DNA from: Methanobacteriota archaeon
Lineage (GTDB): Archaea > Thermoplasmatota > E2 > JACPAO01 > JAHWKR01
Direction: 5' to 3'
Length of the DNA: 64,000 nucleotides
Assembly: GCA_019347805.1 (NCBI GenBank)
Contig: JAHWKR010000005.1
Span: 1-64,000, forward strand
A model generated the notes under the pieces. It searched no databases. It was not told the DNA's origin and saw nothing but the letters and a program-made list of their open reading frames with translations. Both the position numbers and the translations under genes were made by a program. Below are positions 24,675-32,245 of this stretch, piece after piece (within the stretch, counting starts at the first letter, position 1; the number at the start of each line of letters is the position of its first letter).

Positions 24675-24857
24675 ATGGCCGGCCGGATGAAGAAGTGCCC
24701 GGCCTGCTCCGCCTACGGGCTCACCGACCCGTGCCGCGTCTGCGGCAAGAAGACCGCCTCGCCCCACCCCGCGCGCTTCTCCCCCGAGGACCACTACGGG
24801 ACCTACCGCAGGAGACTGAAACGCCTCGCACAGCTCGAGCGACGCGAGGGATCCTGA
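24675..24857 (+). CDS. nop10: H/ACA ribonucleoprotein subunit Nop10
   Basis: A 60-residue component of the box H/ACA pseudouridylation complex. MKKCPACSAYGLTDPCRVCG holds the four zinc cysteines; the C-terminal helix RFSPEDHYGTYRRRLKR contacts Cbf5 in known complexes. It lies between eif2a (3 nt upstream) and the PAC2 gene (2 nt downstream). Confidence 0.95.
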   Translation: MAGRMKKCPACSAYGLTDPCRVCGKKTASPHPARFSPEDHYGTYRRRLKRLAQLERREGS

Positions 24858-24859
24858 CC

Positions 24860-25630
24860 ATGCCCATGCCGATGGTCGACATCGTCACCAAAGGCAAGCC
24901 CAAGCTGGACGACCCCGTCTTCATCGAAGGGCTCCCCGGCGTCGGCAACGTCGGCAAGCTCGCCGTCGAGCACCTCAACGACGAACTCACTGCCAAGCCG
25001 CTCGCCGAGGTCTACTGCAAGGACTTCCCGCCCCAGGTCTTCATCGACCCCGACGGGACAGTCAAGCTGGTCAAGAACGATATCCGCTACGTCAAGAAAG
25101 GCACCAAGAGCGGACGCGACCTCATCCTCCTCACAGGCGACTACCAAGGGCTCACCAGCGCCGGACAATACGACCTCGTCACCGACGTCCTCGACCTCCT
25201 CGAAACCCACGGCTGCAAGGAGCTCTACACGCTCGGCGGCTACGGCCTCGGGCGCATGGTCACCGAACCGGCCGTCCTCGGCGCCGCCATCGACAAGAAA
25301 TCGGTCACGCGTATGAAGAAGCACGGCGTCGAGTTCCGTGAAGACGAACCCGGCGGCGGCATCGTCGGCGCAAGCGGCCTCTTCCTCGGCCTCGGCAAGG
25401 TCCGCGGCATGACCGGCGCCTGCCTCATGGGCGAGACCTCCGGCTACCTCGTCGACCCCACCTCCGCCCAAGCGGTCCTCCGGGTGCTCGAATCGCTCCT
25501 TTCCCTCAAGATCGACTATTCCCGTCTCGACGACAAGGCGCGCGACATGGACAAGATCGCGCAACAGTTGAAAGAGATGGAACGGAAGGCGTCGGAGCGC
25601 TCACCCGATGACCTTCGGTACATCGGGTGA
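24860..25630 (+). CDS. PAC2-family protein (proteasome assembly chaperone-like)
   Basis: A 256-residue PAC2 family protein, related to proteasome assembly chaperones such as PbaB. Visible blocks are PVFIEGLPGVGNVGKLAVEH, KDFPPQVFIDPDGTV, LILLTGDYQGLTSAGQYDL, ELYTLGGYGLG and GASGLFLGLGKVRGMTGACL. The C-terminus is a coiled coil-like charged helix. The ATG at 24860 begins 2 nt after the nop10 stop, ending the conserved translation operon. Confidence 0.9.
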   Translation: MPMPMVDIVTKGKPKLDDPVFIEGLPGVGNVGKLAVEHLNDELTAKPLAEVYCKDFPPQVFIDPDGTVKLVKNDIRYVKKGTKSGRDLILLTGDYQGLTSAGQYDLVTDVLDLLETHGCKELYTLGGYGLGRMVTEPAVLGAAIDKKSVTRMKKHGVEFREDEPGGGIVGASGLFLGLGKVRGMTGACLMGETSGYLVDPTSAQAVLRVLESLLSLKIDYSRLDDKARDMDKIAQQLKEMERKASERSPDDLRYIG

Positions 25631-25948
25631 CCCAAGAAGCCGAACCGAGCCGGGCCGTGAGTCGGCGTGGCATCGGCCAGGCGTAGCGCCGTCGACACGA
25701 GCCCTCCCAGCGGCGAGACGACCATCGTCCAGATTTCACACGTGCGGTGCCTCGCGACGCGTGTCCTTCGACCGTGGAACGACCCGCTCCTGGTTCGTTG
25801 TTCGCACTTCGTGAGGCCTCCACACGGGGGCGCAACCACACGCTGTATTGCCATAATTCCATCCCTGCCCAGTCTTCGTTCGTTCGCTCGGGGACTGGAC
25901 GAGAACCAACTCAACATACAATTTTGCTACCGAAGAGTTGCACCATAA

Positions 25949-25985
25949 CTCGATAATTTGGCCTTTTCTTGAAGGCGTTATTGAG
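25949..25985. repeat. Two-part hairpin in the low-GC island
   Basis: CTCGATAA pairs with TTATTGAG (7 Watson-Crick pairs and one G-T), and inside it GCCTT pairs with AAGGC around a 6-nt loop. It lies about 320 nt after the PAC2 stop and 60 nt before the next start codon. No T-run follows, so a simple terminator is not the obvious reading. Confidence 0.45.
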
Positions 25986-26012
25986 CGCTCTGTTTCATCC
26001 CAATCAAGTACG

Positions 26013-26020
26013 ATTTATCT
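26013..26020 (+). promoter_or_regulatory. TATA box of the small secreted protein gene
   Basis: ATTTATCT centred 28 nt upstream of the ATG at 26045. Confidence 0.55.
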
Positions 26021-26044
26021 AACGCCACTGTTTCCCCGTTTACG

Positions 26045-26455
26045 ATGCGTGCTCGGGCGCTGATGGTGCCGATCATCCTCACTCTCGTCGTCCTCCCGGC
26101 GACCGCCACGCCGAGCATGGCCGCCACGAACGGTTGGGTCCTCCTGGAGACGTTCACCGCCGGGACGGCAGGCGCGCAACTGGACACCTTCGCCATCCTG
26201 CCCGCGGAGGACTACGACCGCTATCTCCTCCGCGTGGAGTCCGATGGGGGGACCGGCATCGGCACCGCGACGTTCCAGATCTCCCGTTCAGGCCTCGTCG
26301 ACAACGAATGCCGCGGAGTCCTGGCCCAGACCCTCGAGTTCCACAAGAACCAGTTCTGCGACAGCCTGCGGCCGAACAACGGCTACCACATCGTCTGGGT
26401 CCCCAGCACGCCCGACATGCAGGTCAAGCTCTACGGCTTCGACCTCGTCCGCTGA
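26045..26455 (+). CDS. Small secreted protein of unknown function
   Basis: A 136-residue protein with a clear signal peptide (LMVPIILTLVVLPATATPSMA). The mature part of about 110 residues looks like a beta-sandwich (FTAGTAGAQLDTFAILPAED, VKLYGFDLVR) and has two cysteines (NECRG, FCDSL) that could form a disulfide. I recognise no family. It follows the low-GC island and has its own promoter. Confidence 0.75.
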   Translation: MRARALMVPIILTLVVLPATATPSMAATNGWVLLETFTAGTAGAQLDTFAILPAEDYDRYLLRVESDGGTGIGTATFQISRSGLVDNECRGVLAQTLEFHKNQFCDSLRPNNGYHIVWVPSTPDMQVKLYGFDLVR

Positions 26456-26511
26456 CCATCACCACCACTTCGGAGTACGGAGGGACTACACCCCCTCCGT
26501 TCTCCTCCACC

Positions 26512-27498
26512 TCATCGATACTCTGCGGGGTCCAAGACCCCCTCCGGCGCCTCGCCACGCAGGAACCGTCCCACGTTCCGCGCGGCGCTCGCCACCATCG
26601 TCGCCCGCGCCCCCGGCACATGGAACGCGCAGTGCGGCGTCATGACCATGTTCGGCAATGAGGCGAAGCCCAGCGGGTCCCGGAACCGCCCATCCGCTTT
26701 CGGATAGTGCCACCAGACGTCGAGCCCGACACGGAACGATGGACGATGCACGAGATGCGCGTGGAGATCCTCCTCCACCACCAGCTTGCCGCGCGCCACA
26801 TTGACCAGGATCGCCTCCCGCTTCATGCCCTCGAGGAACGCACGGTCGACAAGGCCACGTGTCTCATTCGTGAGCGGCAACGCCAGGACGAGTCCGTCCA
26901 ACCCCCCACGCCACGCACGCAGGTCGGCGAGCGTCCCGCTCTTCGCCACGCCTTGGTCCACGACAGGCGACCGAGCGATCGCCACCACGTCCGCGCCAAG
27001 GGCGGACAAGGCACGGCCGACACGGCGGCCCACATGTCCCCAACCGGCGACCGCGATGCGCGACCCCGCGACCGACGCGGAAGGCTTCTCCTGGTCCCAA
27101 CCTCCTCTGCGCATCTTTGCATCGTGCTCGACGATACGCTTCGCCGCGGCCAGGTAGAGCGCGATCGCGTGCTCCGCCACCTGGGGCGCGTTCGGACCCG
27201 CATTGGCCGCGAAGACGGCGACTGGGGCGTGGGCCGACATCCGGCGGAACGGCAACGTCTCGGCACCCGCCCACACACGCTGGACGAACCGCACACCGTC
27301 GAGAAACGGCAGCTCGTCGTCCGGGATCCGCCAACCGGCGACCAGGAGCGCCACCGCCCGCGGCAAGAGCACACGCCGCTCGTCCGGGTCCTCCGGGAGC
27401 GATCGGACGTCGGCCACACCGCCAAGCGCCGCCGCGGCGACCCGCACGGTCTCCGCATCGGCCGCATGCGCGAAAAGGACAAGCGGGGTCGCTGGCAT
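26512..27498 (-). CDS. D-isomer-specific 2-hydroxyacid dehydrogenase family protein
   Basis: A 328-residue NAD(P)-dependent dehydrogenase. The Rossmann motif is IAVAGWGHVGRRVGRAL; the catalytic Arg lies in LVNVARGKLVVEEDL and the catalytic His in MTPHCAFHV. The substrate domain is split between the N- and C-termini as usual. ATG 27498 is 25 nt downstream of a TATA box. The substrate cannot be read from the sequence; phosphoglycerate dehydrogenase and glyoxylate reductase are relatives. Confidence 0.87.
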   Translation of the reverse strand: MPATPLVLFAHAADAETVRVAAAALGGVADVRSLPEDPDERRVLLPRAVALLVAGWRIPDDELPFLDGVRFVQRVWAGAETLPFRRMSAHAPVAVFAANAGPNAPQVAEHAIALYLAAAKRIVEHDAKMRRGGWDQEKPSASVAGSRIAVAGWGHVGRRVGRALSALGADVVAIARSPVVDQGVAKSGTLADLRAWRGGLDGLVLALPLTNETRGLVDRAFLEGMKREAILVNVARGKLVVEEDLHAHLVHRPSFRVGLDVWWHYPKADGRFRDPLGFASLPNMVMTPHCAFHVPGARATMVASAARNVGRFLRGEAPEGVLDPAEYR

Positions 27499-27519
27499 CG
27501 GACACGCGAAGTCCTCGAC

Positions 27520-27527
27520 GTATATGG
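27520..27527 (-). promoter_or_regulatory. TATA box of the 2-hydroxyacid dehydrogenase gene
   Basis: The minus strand reads CCATATAC, centred about 25 nt before the ATG at 27498. Confidence 0.5.
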
Positions 27528-27759
27528 AGAACATGGAAGCCCCCGAATCGTCGACCCCCACGCCAACAGCCGCAAGAGAAACAGGACGTACCGACGGACC
27601 CCGTCGGTGACCCGGTGAACCCTTGCACCTACACCCGACCTGTCGTCGATGCATGGACACGTAGAGCCTGACGGAGACCCAATTCTATGCATGTACGAGA
27701 AGTCTAAATCCTGGTGGCAGGTGTCCCCAGCCCGACGCCATCTGCGTCACGACTCCCTC

Positions 27760-28905
27760 ATGGACCCATTACACCACCGAACGAACGAAGACGGCGCCGC
27801 CGGGACCAAAAGCCCACGAGCCATCTCCGACACCTCACTCCGCATCAGCGTCTGCGGCGGCGGCGATGCACGCCAAGCGATCGCCTCGACGGCCGCACGG
27901 GTCCTCCGCGACCGCGGGATGCATGTCCACATACACCAGTATGGGCGCGACGTCTCCCTCCTCGAGACCGGCCACCTCCATGACCCGGACGCGGACCCCC
28001 CGATCCTTACCGATTGCAACATCGTCTCGACCGACCTCCCGTCCACACCTGACCTCTTGCGCCTCCACAAGCAGGTCGTCCGGCCCCACTATGTCCTTTC
28101 GGACGGATTCGGTGCCGCGCCCGGCCTCCCAGGAGTGGTCCTCAGACGGCGCGCCCGTGCGCTCACCCACGCCTCGGCCGGTGCCACGCTCATCGTCGCC
28201 GCACGCGACCCTGAATCACTCATCATCATCCGCGACGAAGCGGCACGCGCAGGCGTCGACTGCATCACGATCTCCGTCAAGGTGGACGAGACACCAGGCA
28301 TGGAGGATCTCCACCTCATCGGGGCCCTCCTCGAACATTGGACACAAGAGGGCCTCAGCCGAACGGAAGCGACCTGGCTGGAGAGCGAACGGATCCGCGC
28401 CCACGCCCTCCGGGACGGACCGACAGCGGGTTTGCGCTGGTACCACGCCGCCTCATTGCACGACTCCGGGGCCCTCTGGGACCGACTCAATCGACTCGTC
28501 GCCATCACCGACCGCCCCATCGACCTTGTGGCACGCGCCACGGCCGACGGACCTTTCGCGCCCGGTCTTTGGGGTAGCCACATCATGGAACTGGACCGCC
28601 GGGGCCTGATCGGCCGCGTCTGGGTCTCCGGGCCCGGAGCCGGACAACTGCGCCGGTTCGTCGCACGCGCCGACCTGCGCATCGTAGGCGACGGCGCCGC
28701 CGGCGTCGAACAGGTGCTCAGCGAAGCCGGTGCCGTCCCGGGTAGCGTCCTCGTCACGATCGGCGACCCCGACCCGTTCTGGATGGGCGGATTGCTGGCC
28801 CGGCTACGGGGAGGCCGGGTGCGCTTCCACAGCTACGGCGACGGCTCGGCGACAATGCCTGCCCAGTCACCCTCGGAGGCCATCGGGATGTCTATCGGCC
28901 CGTGA
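27760..28905 (+). CDS. Degenerate Mur-ligase/CapB-like protein
   Basis: A 381-residue protein whose order of segments recalls the poly-gamma-glutamate synthase CapB/PgsB branch of Mur ligases: an N-terminal nucleotide-domain-like start (RISVCGGGDARQAIASTAAR), VRPHYVLSDGFGAAPGLPGV, LIVAARDPESLIIIRDEAAR, then RPIDLVARATADGPFAPGLW and SVLVTIGDPDP. The P-loop Lys of GTxGK(S/T) is absent; the stretch reads CGGGDARQ. Catalysis with ATP is therefore doubtful, and the homology itself is tentative. Starts at 27691 and 27649 are alternatives; CTAAATCC near 27704 may be the TATA box. The end overlaps the convergent gene by 14 nt. Confidence 0.45.
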   Translation: MDPLHHRTNEDGAAGTKSPRAISDTSLRISVCGGGDARQAIASTAARVLRDRGMHVHIHQYGRDVSLLETGHLHDPDADPPILTDCNIVSTDLPSTPDLLRLHKQVVRPHYVLSDGFGAAPGLPGVVLRRRARALTHASAGATLIVAARDPESLIIIRDEAARAGVDCITISVKVDETPGMEDLHLIGALLEHWTQEGLSRTEATWLESERIRAHALRDGPTAGLRWYHAASLHDSGALWDRLNRLVAITDRPIDLVARATADGPFAPGLWGSHIMELDRRGLIGRVWVSGPGAGQLRRFVARADLRIVGDGAAGVEQVLSEAGAVPGSVLVTIGDPDPFWMGGLLARLRGGRVRFHSYGDGSATMPAQSPSEAIGMSIGP

Positions 28906-30778
28906 AGGCCGGCGCCCTGCGTTCGAGGAACGCCTTCATGCCTTCGCTCTTGTCCTCCGTGTCGAAGGTCGAGAGCGCCAACTCCGCCTCGAGGCGGAGT
29001 CCATCCTCGATGCCGTCGTCGAGGCCCTCGCGCATCGCCCGCTTGGCATACCGCACGGCGAGCGGTGCCTGCCGCGCGACCGTCTCGGCCACCTTCATCG
29101 TCTCCGCCATGAACGACCCCTGCGGGTAGACCCGGTCGACGAGCCCGAGCTGCATCGCTTCGTCGGCCTTGAGCCGACGCCCCGTGTAGACGAGTTCCCG
29201 CGCACGGCCACGGCCGATCCGGCGCGGCAGCCGCTGCGTCCCACCGAAGCCCGGGATGATGCCGAGCGACACTTCGGGAAGTCCCAGTTCGGCGCGCTCG
29301 CCGGCCAGGATGAAATCGCATGCCAACGCCAACTCCAAGCCGCCACCGAAAGCGAAGCCGTTGACCGCGGCGATGACCGGCTTGTCGAGGGTCTCGATGC
29401 GCCGGAACACGCGCTGGCCGAGGAGCGTGAAGACCCGCGCGCCCTCGGCGTCCTTGTCGGCCATCGCCTTGATGTCGGCTCCAGCGACGAACGCCTTGCC
29501 CTCACCGGTGATGACCGCGACGCGCGCCTCCTCCTCGGTCTCGAGCCGCGTCAAGGCTTCATCGAGCTCTTCGAGCACGCCCATGTCGAGCGCGTTCAGT
29601 TGCGCCGGACGCTCGATGGTGATGACCGCGACGTGGCCCTCGCGGTGGTAGGACACCGTGCGGATCGGCACCGGTCGACCCTCCTTCCCGACCGCCTCGA
29701 GGTGCTCCGGGACCGGGAACGTCTCCTTGTGGGCCTCATGAAGGTCGCGCACCCACTCCAACACCCTGGCGGTGCCGAGCCGGTTGGCGAGCGCGAAGGG
29801 CCCACGCGCCCAGCGCAGCCCGACCGTGGCGCCCTTCTCCGTGTCCTCGATATTCGCGACACCCTCCTCGACGAGATGGCCCGCGATGCCGATGGTGGTC
29901 GCCGCGAGCCGACGCTCCACCGCCTCGAAGCGTGACGGGTCCGGCTCGCCCTCGAGCGACCAATGACCCTTGTCGCCCTCGATCTGTTCGATGAGCACCT
30001 TGGCGGGCGCATAGAACGGCCCCAACTCGGCATGGAGCGTCCGTTGGGCATGCAGCGTGATGGTCGGCCCGGTCACGTTCATGAGCTCGAACGGCCCCAT
30101 CGTGGTGCCGAATAGCCGGTTCGCCGCGGCGTCTATGGTGGGGATGTCCGCGACACCCTCCTCGAACAGCCGGCACGCCTCGTTCATCATCGGCACGAAG
30201 AACCGGTTGACGCAGAAGCCGGGCCGGTCGAGCGTCTCGATGGGCACCTTGCCGATGCGCCGTGACACCTCCATGAGCGCCGCGAACGTCTCCTCCGAGG
30301 TCGCATCACCCTTCACCACTTCGACCAGCTTGTTGATCATGGCGGGATAGAAGAAATGCAGGCCGACGAAACGGTCCGGGCGTCCCGTCGCCGCCGCGAG
30401 CCGCGTGACCGAAAGGCTCGACGTGTTGGTGGCGAGGATGGAATGGTCGGGTGCCGCCTTGTCGATCGCCGCGAAGACCGGTCCCTTGGCGTCATAGGAC
30501 TCGAAGACCGCCTCGATGGCGAGGTCGATGCCATCGGCCGCCTCTTCCATGCGCTTTTTCGGATGGACGCGCGCCAGGATCTCCTCGACGTCCGCCTCCG
30601 TGTAGCGGCCCCGCTCGACGAGGCCCATGAGGCCCTTCTGCATGCGCTCCTTGGAACGCACGGGTATGTCCGGGTCGACATCGACAAGATGGACGGTCAA
30701 GCCGCCCTGGGCGCACGCCTGCGCGATGCCGGTGCCCATGTTGCCCGCGCCTGCGACGCATACGGTCTGGATCGTCAT
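28892..30778 (-). CDS. Fused 3-hydroxyacyl-CoA dehydrogenase / enoyl-CoA hydratase
   Basis: A bifunctional beta-oxidation-type enzyme. The dehydrogenase is N-terminal: Rossmann GAGNMGTG at about residues 10-17, ATNTSSLSVTRLAAATGRPD and LHFFYPAMINKLVEVV, with a C-terminal domain to about residue 375. The crotonase domain follows (VAGADIKAMA, GGGLELALACDF and GIIPGFGGTQRL). This order is the archaeal type used for crotonyl-CoA conversion in fatty-acid or butyrate-like metabolism; bacterial FadB has the reverse order. Start 30778 gives the family N-terminus; ATG 30826 adds 16 residues. Fits the nearby mutase, epimerase and thiolase. Confidence 0.93.
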   Translation of the reverse strand: MTIQTVCVAGAGNMGTGIAQACAQGGLTVHLVDVDPDIPVRSKERMQKGLMGLVERGRYTEADVEEILARVHPKKRMEEAADGIDLAIEAVFESYDAKGPVFAAIDKAAPDHSILATNTSSLSVTRLAAATGRPDRFVGLHFFYPAMINKLVEVVKGDATSEETFAALMEVSRRIGKVPIETLDRPGFCVNRFFVPMMNEACRLFEEGVADIPTIDAAANRLFGTTMGPFELMNVTGPTITLHAQRTLHAELGPFYAPAKVLIEQIEGDKGHWSLEGEPDPSRFEAVERRLAATTIGIAGHLVEEGVANIEDTEKGATVGLRWARGPFALANRLGTARVLEWVRDLHEAHKETFPVPEHLEAVGKEGRPVPIRTVSYHREGHVAVITIERPAQLNALDMGVLEELDEALTRLETEEEARVAVITGEGKAFVAGADIKAMADKDAEGARVFTLLGQRVFRRIETLDKPVIAAVNGFAFGGGLELALACDFILAGERAELGLPEVSLGIIPGFGGTQRLPRRIGRGRARELVYTGRRLKADEAMQLGLVDRVYPQGSFMAETMKVAETVARQAPLAVRYAKRAMREGLDDGIEDGLRLEAELALSTFDTEDKSEGMKAFLERRAPAFTGR

Positions 30779-30849
30779 GGGGGTCTGGTCGGCGGCGAGG
30801 CGGGGCTGGATGAAAAAGGTAGCCATGGCCTTGCGGGACCGAGAAGGGT

Positions 30850-30895
30850 GGCAGGTATGAAGATGAGAAGGGAGGAGAGCGAAGAGATGGGGCTC
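30850..30895 (-). terminator. Pyrimidine-rich tract after the DUF5678-like gene
   Basis: On the minus strand the bases after the stop at 30902 are nearly all C and T (with CTCTTCGCTCTCCTCCC). The pattern matches other probable terminators in this window. Confidence 0.35.
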
Positions 30896-30901
30896 CGGGT
30901 C

Positions 30902-31270
30902 CTAATGCTCGCGGATCCATTCCGCCGAGCGCTCGAGGAAATAGAGGTGCGGTTTGTCGACCCGCGCCCCCTCCTTCTGCACCGGATTGTATTCGTCGTC
31001 CATCCCCGGGTCGGGGTGGCCGGTCTCCTTGAGCGCCTTGATCGCGCTGATCATGGCCCGATTGGGCGTGCTGCCGTGCCCGACCACCTGTTGGTGATGG
31101 ACAGCGACCCACGACATCGGGTATTCCTGGACGAGCTCAGAGTAGTGCTGGATGAGCCACCGGGTGTCGGCCTCCTCCTCGGGATCCTCGGCACCGATGT
31201 CGACGAACTCGATGAGGTCGGGCTCGAACCCGTCCGCGTTGGCTTGGTCCTTGTTGGAACGACGCGCCAT
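30902..31270 (-). CDS. DUF5678-like small protein
   Basis: A 122-residue protein. An acidic first half (DIGAEDPEEEAD) leads into ELVQEYPMSWVAVHHQQVVG followed by HGSTPNRAMISAIK, which resembles the DUF5678 pattern, a small domain of unknown function. The ATG at 31270 lies 34 nt after the TATA-like box GTTTAAGG on the plus strand (CCTTAAAC on the minus); an ATG at 31285 is less likely. It stands alone between the HAD/ECH fusion and an SDR on the same strand. Confidence 0.7.
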   Translation of the reverse strand: MARRSNKDQANADGFEPDLIEFVDIGAEDPEEEADTRWLIQHYSELVQEYPMSWVAVHHQQVVGHGSTPNRAMISAIKALKETGHPDPGMDDEYNPVQKEGARVDKPHLYFLERSAEWIREH

Positions 31271-31300
31271 GACGATCGGCAGCATCTTGACGACGAACGG

Positions 31301-31308
31301 GTTTAAGG
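31301..31308 (-). promoter_or_regulatory. TATA box of the DUF5678-like gene
   Basis: CCTTAAAC on the minus strand, about 34 nt upstream of the ATG at 31270. Confidence 0.45.
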
Positions 31309-31393
31309 CTTGGGGCCGGGCCCGGCCGGTCCAGGCGTGCCGTTGGACGAAGTCCAGAAGAGGCCTCATCGAGGTGACCGTCCGGCCGGTCGC

Positions 31394-32122
31394 TCACCAG
31401 CGTTCGTTGCTCGGCGTCAACCACAACTCATGGCTCATGCCGCGCACGTCCTGCCGGCACAGATAACTGACAGCGCCCGCGACCGCTTCCATGCTGATCG
31501 TGTCGCTCCAATCCTCCTTGTCCGGGAACCGCTCACGCATCCCCGCATGGTCGAGCATGCCGTCCAGGATGAGCGACACCGGCTGGATGCCTGCGCGACG
31601 ATGCTCCCGGGCGACCGCCTCGACAAGGCCATGGAGGGCGTGCTTGGCGGCACTGAACGCCGCCATGTCCGCGAAGCCGCGCTTGCCGGCCGTGGCGTTC
31701 ATGAAGATGAGCCTGCCGCCGTTCGACGCCAGCATCTGGGGGATGGCCGTTTGCATCCAAAGCCACGGCGCCTCGACGCTCACCTTGAGGTGCTCCTCGA
31801 GGTCCTTGGGCGACTCCTCAAGGAAGGGACCGAAGCTCGAGGCGCTCGGGGTGTAGACCAGGTTGTCGAGCCGGCCATAATGCAGGAGCACATCGTCGAC
31901 GACATGGCGGATGATGCGCGGCTTCGTCGCGTCGCCCGGGTGGAGCCAGACACTCGGTGCCACATCCTTCACACGCTCCGCGAGCGCTTCCAGGGCCGTG
32001 GCGCTCCGGCCGACCAGGAACAACCGGTGGCCGTCGTGGGCGAGCCGCTCGGCGACCGCCGGGCCGATGCCCTGGCCAGAGGCGCCGATGATAAGGGTGA
32101 CCGGTTCTTCGGCGTGGCGCAT
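31394..32122 (-). CDS. SDR-family protein lacking the catalytic tyrosine
   Basis: A 242-residue short-chain dehydrogenase/reductase fold: LIIGASGQGIGPAVAERL near the start, LFLVGRSATALEAL and the NAG-equivalent LVYTPSASSFGPFL. In the YxxxK position it has AAFSAAKHAL: the catalytic Tyr is Phe (about residue 156) while Lys remains. The expected Ser region reads MNATAGKRG. It may be catalytically altered or a binding protein. The ATG at 32122 lies 26 nt after a TATA-like box. It is divergent from the methylmalonyl-CoA mutase gene. Confidence 0.82.
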   Translation of the reverse strand: MRHAEEPVTLIIGASGQGIGPAVAERLAHDGHRLFLVGRSATALEALAERVKDVAPSVWLHPGDATKPRIIRHVVDDVLLHYGRLDNLVYTPSASSFGPFLEESPKDLEEHLKVSVEAPWLWMQTAIPQMLASNGGRLIFMNATAGKRGFADMAAFSAAKHALHGLVEAVAREHRRAGIQPVSLILDGMLDHAGMRERFPDKEDWSDTISMEAVAGAVSYLCRQDVRGMSHELWLTPSNERW

Positions 32123-32143
32123 CGGAGACGGCATCGGGCCGCG

Positions 32144-32153
32144 TTTGAAAAGG
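32144..32153 (-). promoter_or_regulatory. TATA box of the tyrosine-less SDR gene
   Basis: The minus strand reads CCTTTTCAAA, centred 26 nt before the ATG at 32122. Confidence 0.45.
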
Positions 32154-32213
32154 CCACGCCTGGGGCCGACACGACCGCTCCCGATGTCCGGTAGGACCTG
32201 TTGCATGGAGCAA

Positions 32214-32220
32214 CCCTTAT
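32214..32220 (+). promoter_or_regulatory. TATA box of the methylmalonyl-CoA mutase operon
   Basis: CCCTTAT centred 29 nt upstream of the ATG at 32246; the mRNA is probably leaderless. Confidence 0.55.
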
Positions 32221-32245
32221 GCGAAGTGCCGGTCTCCGCGCCCTC

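Larger units (their letters stand above)
25631..26044. other. Intergenic low-GC island
   Basis: About 410 nt with no convincing gene. The half nearest 26045 (from about 25840) is visibly AT-richer than anything else in the window. It contains a long imperfect hairpin (25949-25985) and the TATA box of the secreted-protein gene. Possible readings are a terminator plus promoter region, a small RNA, or foreign DNA. Confidence 0.5.
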
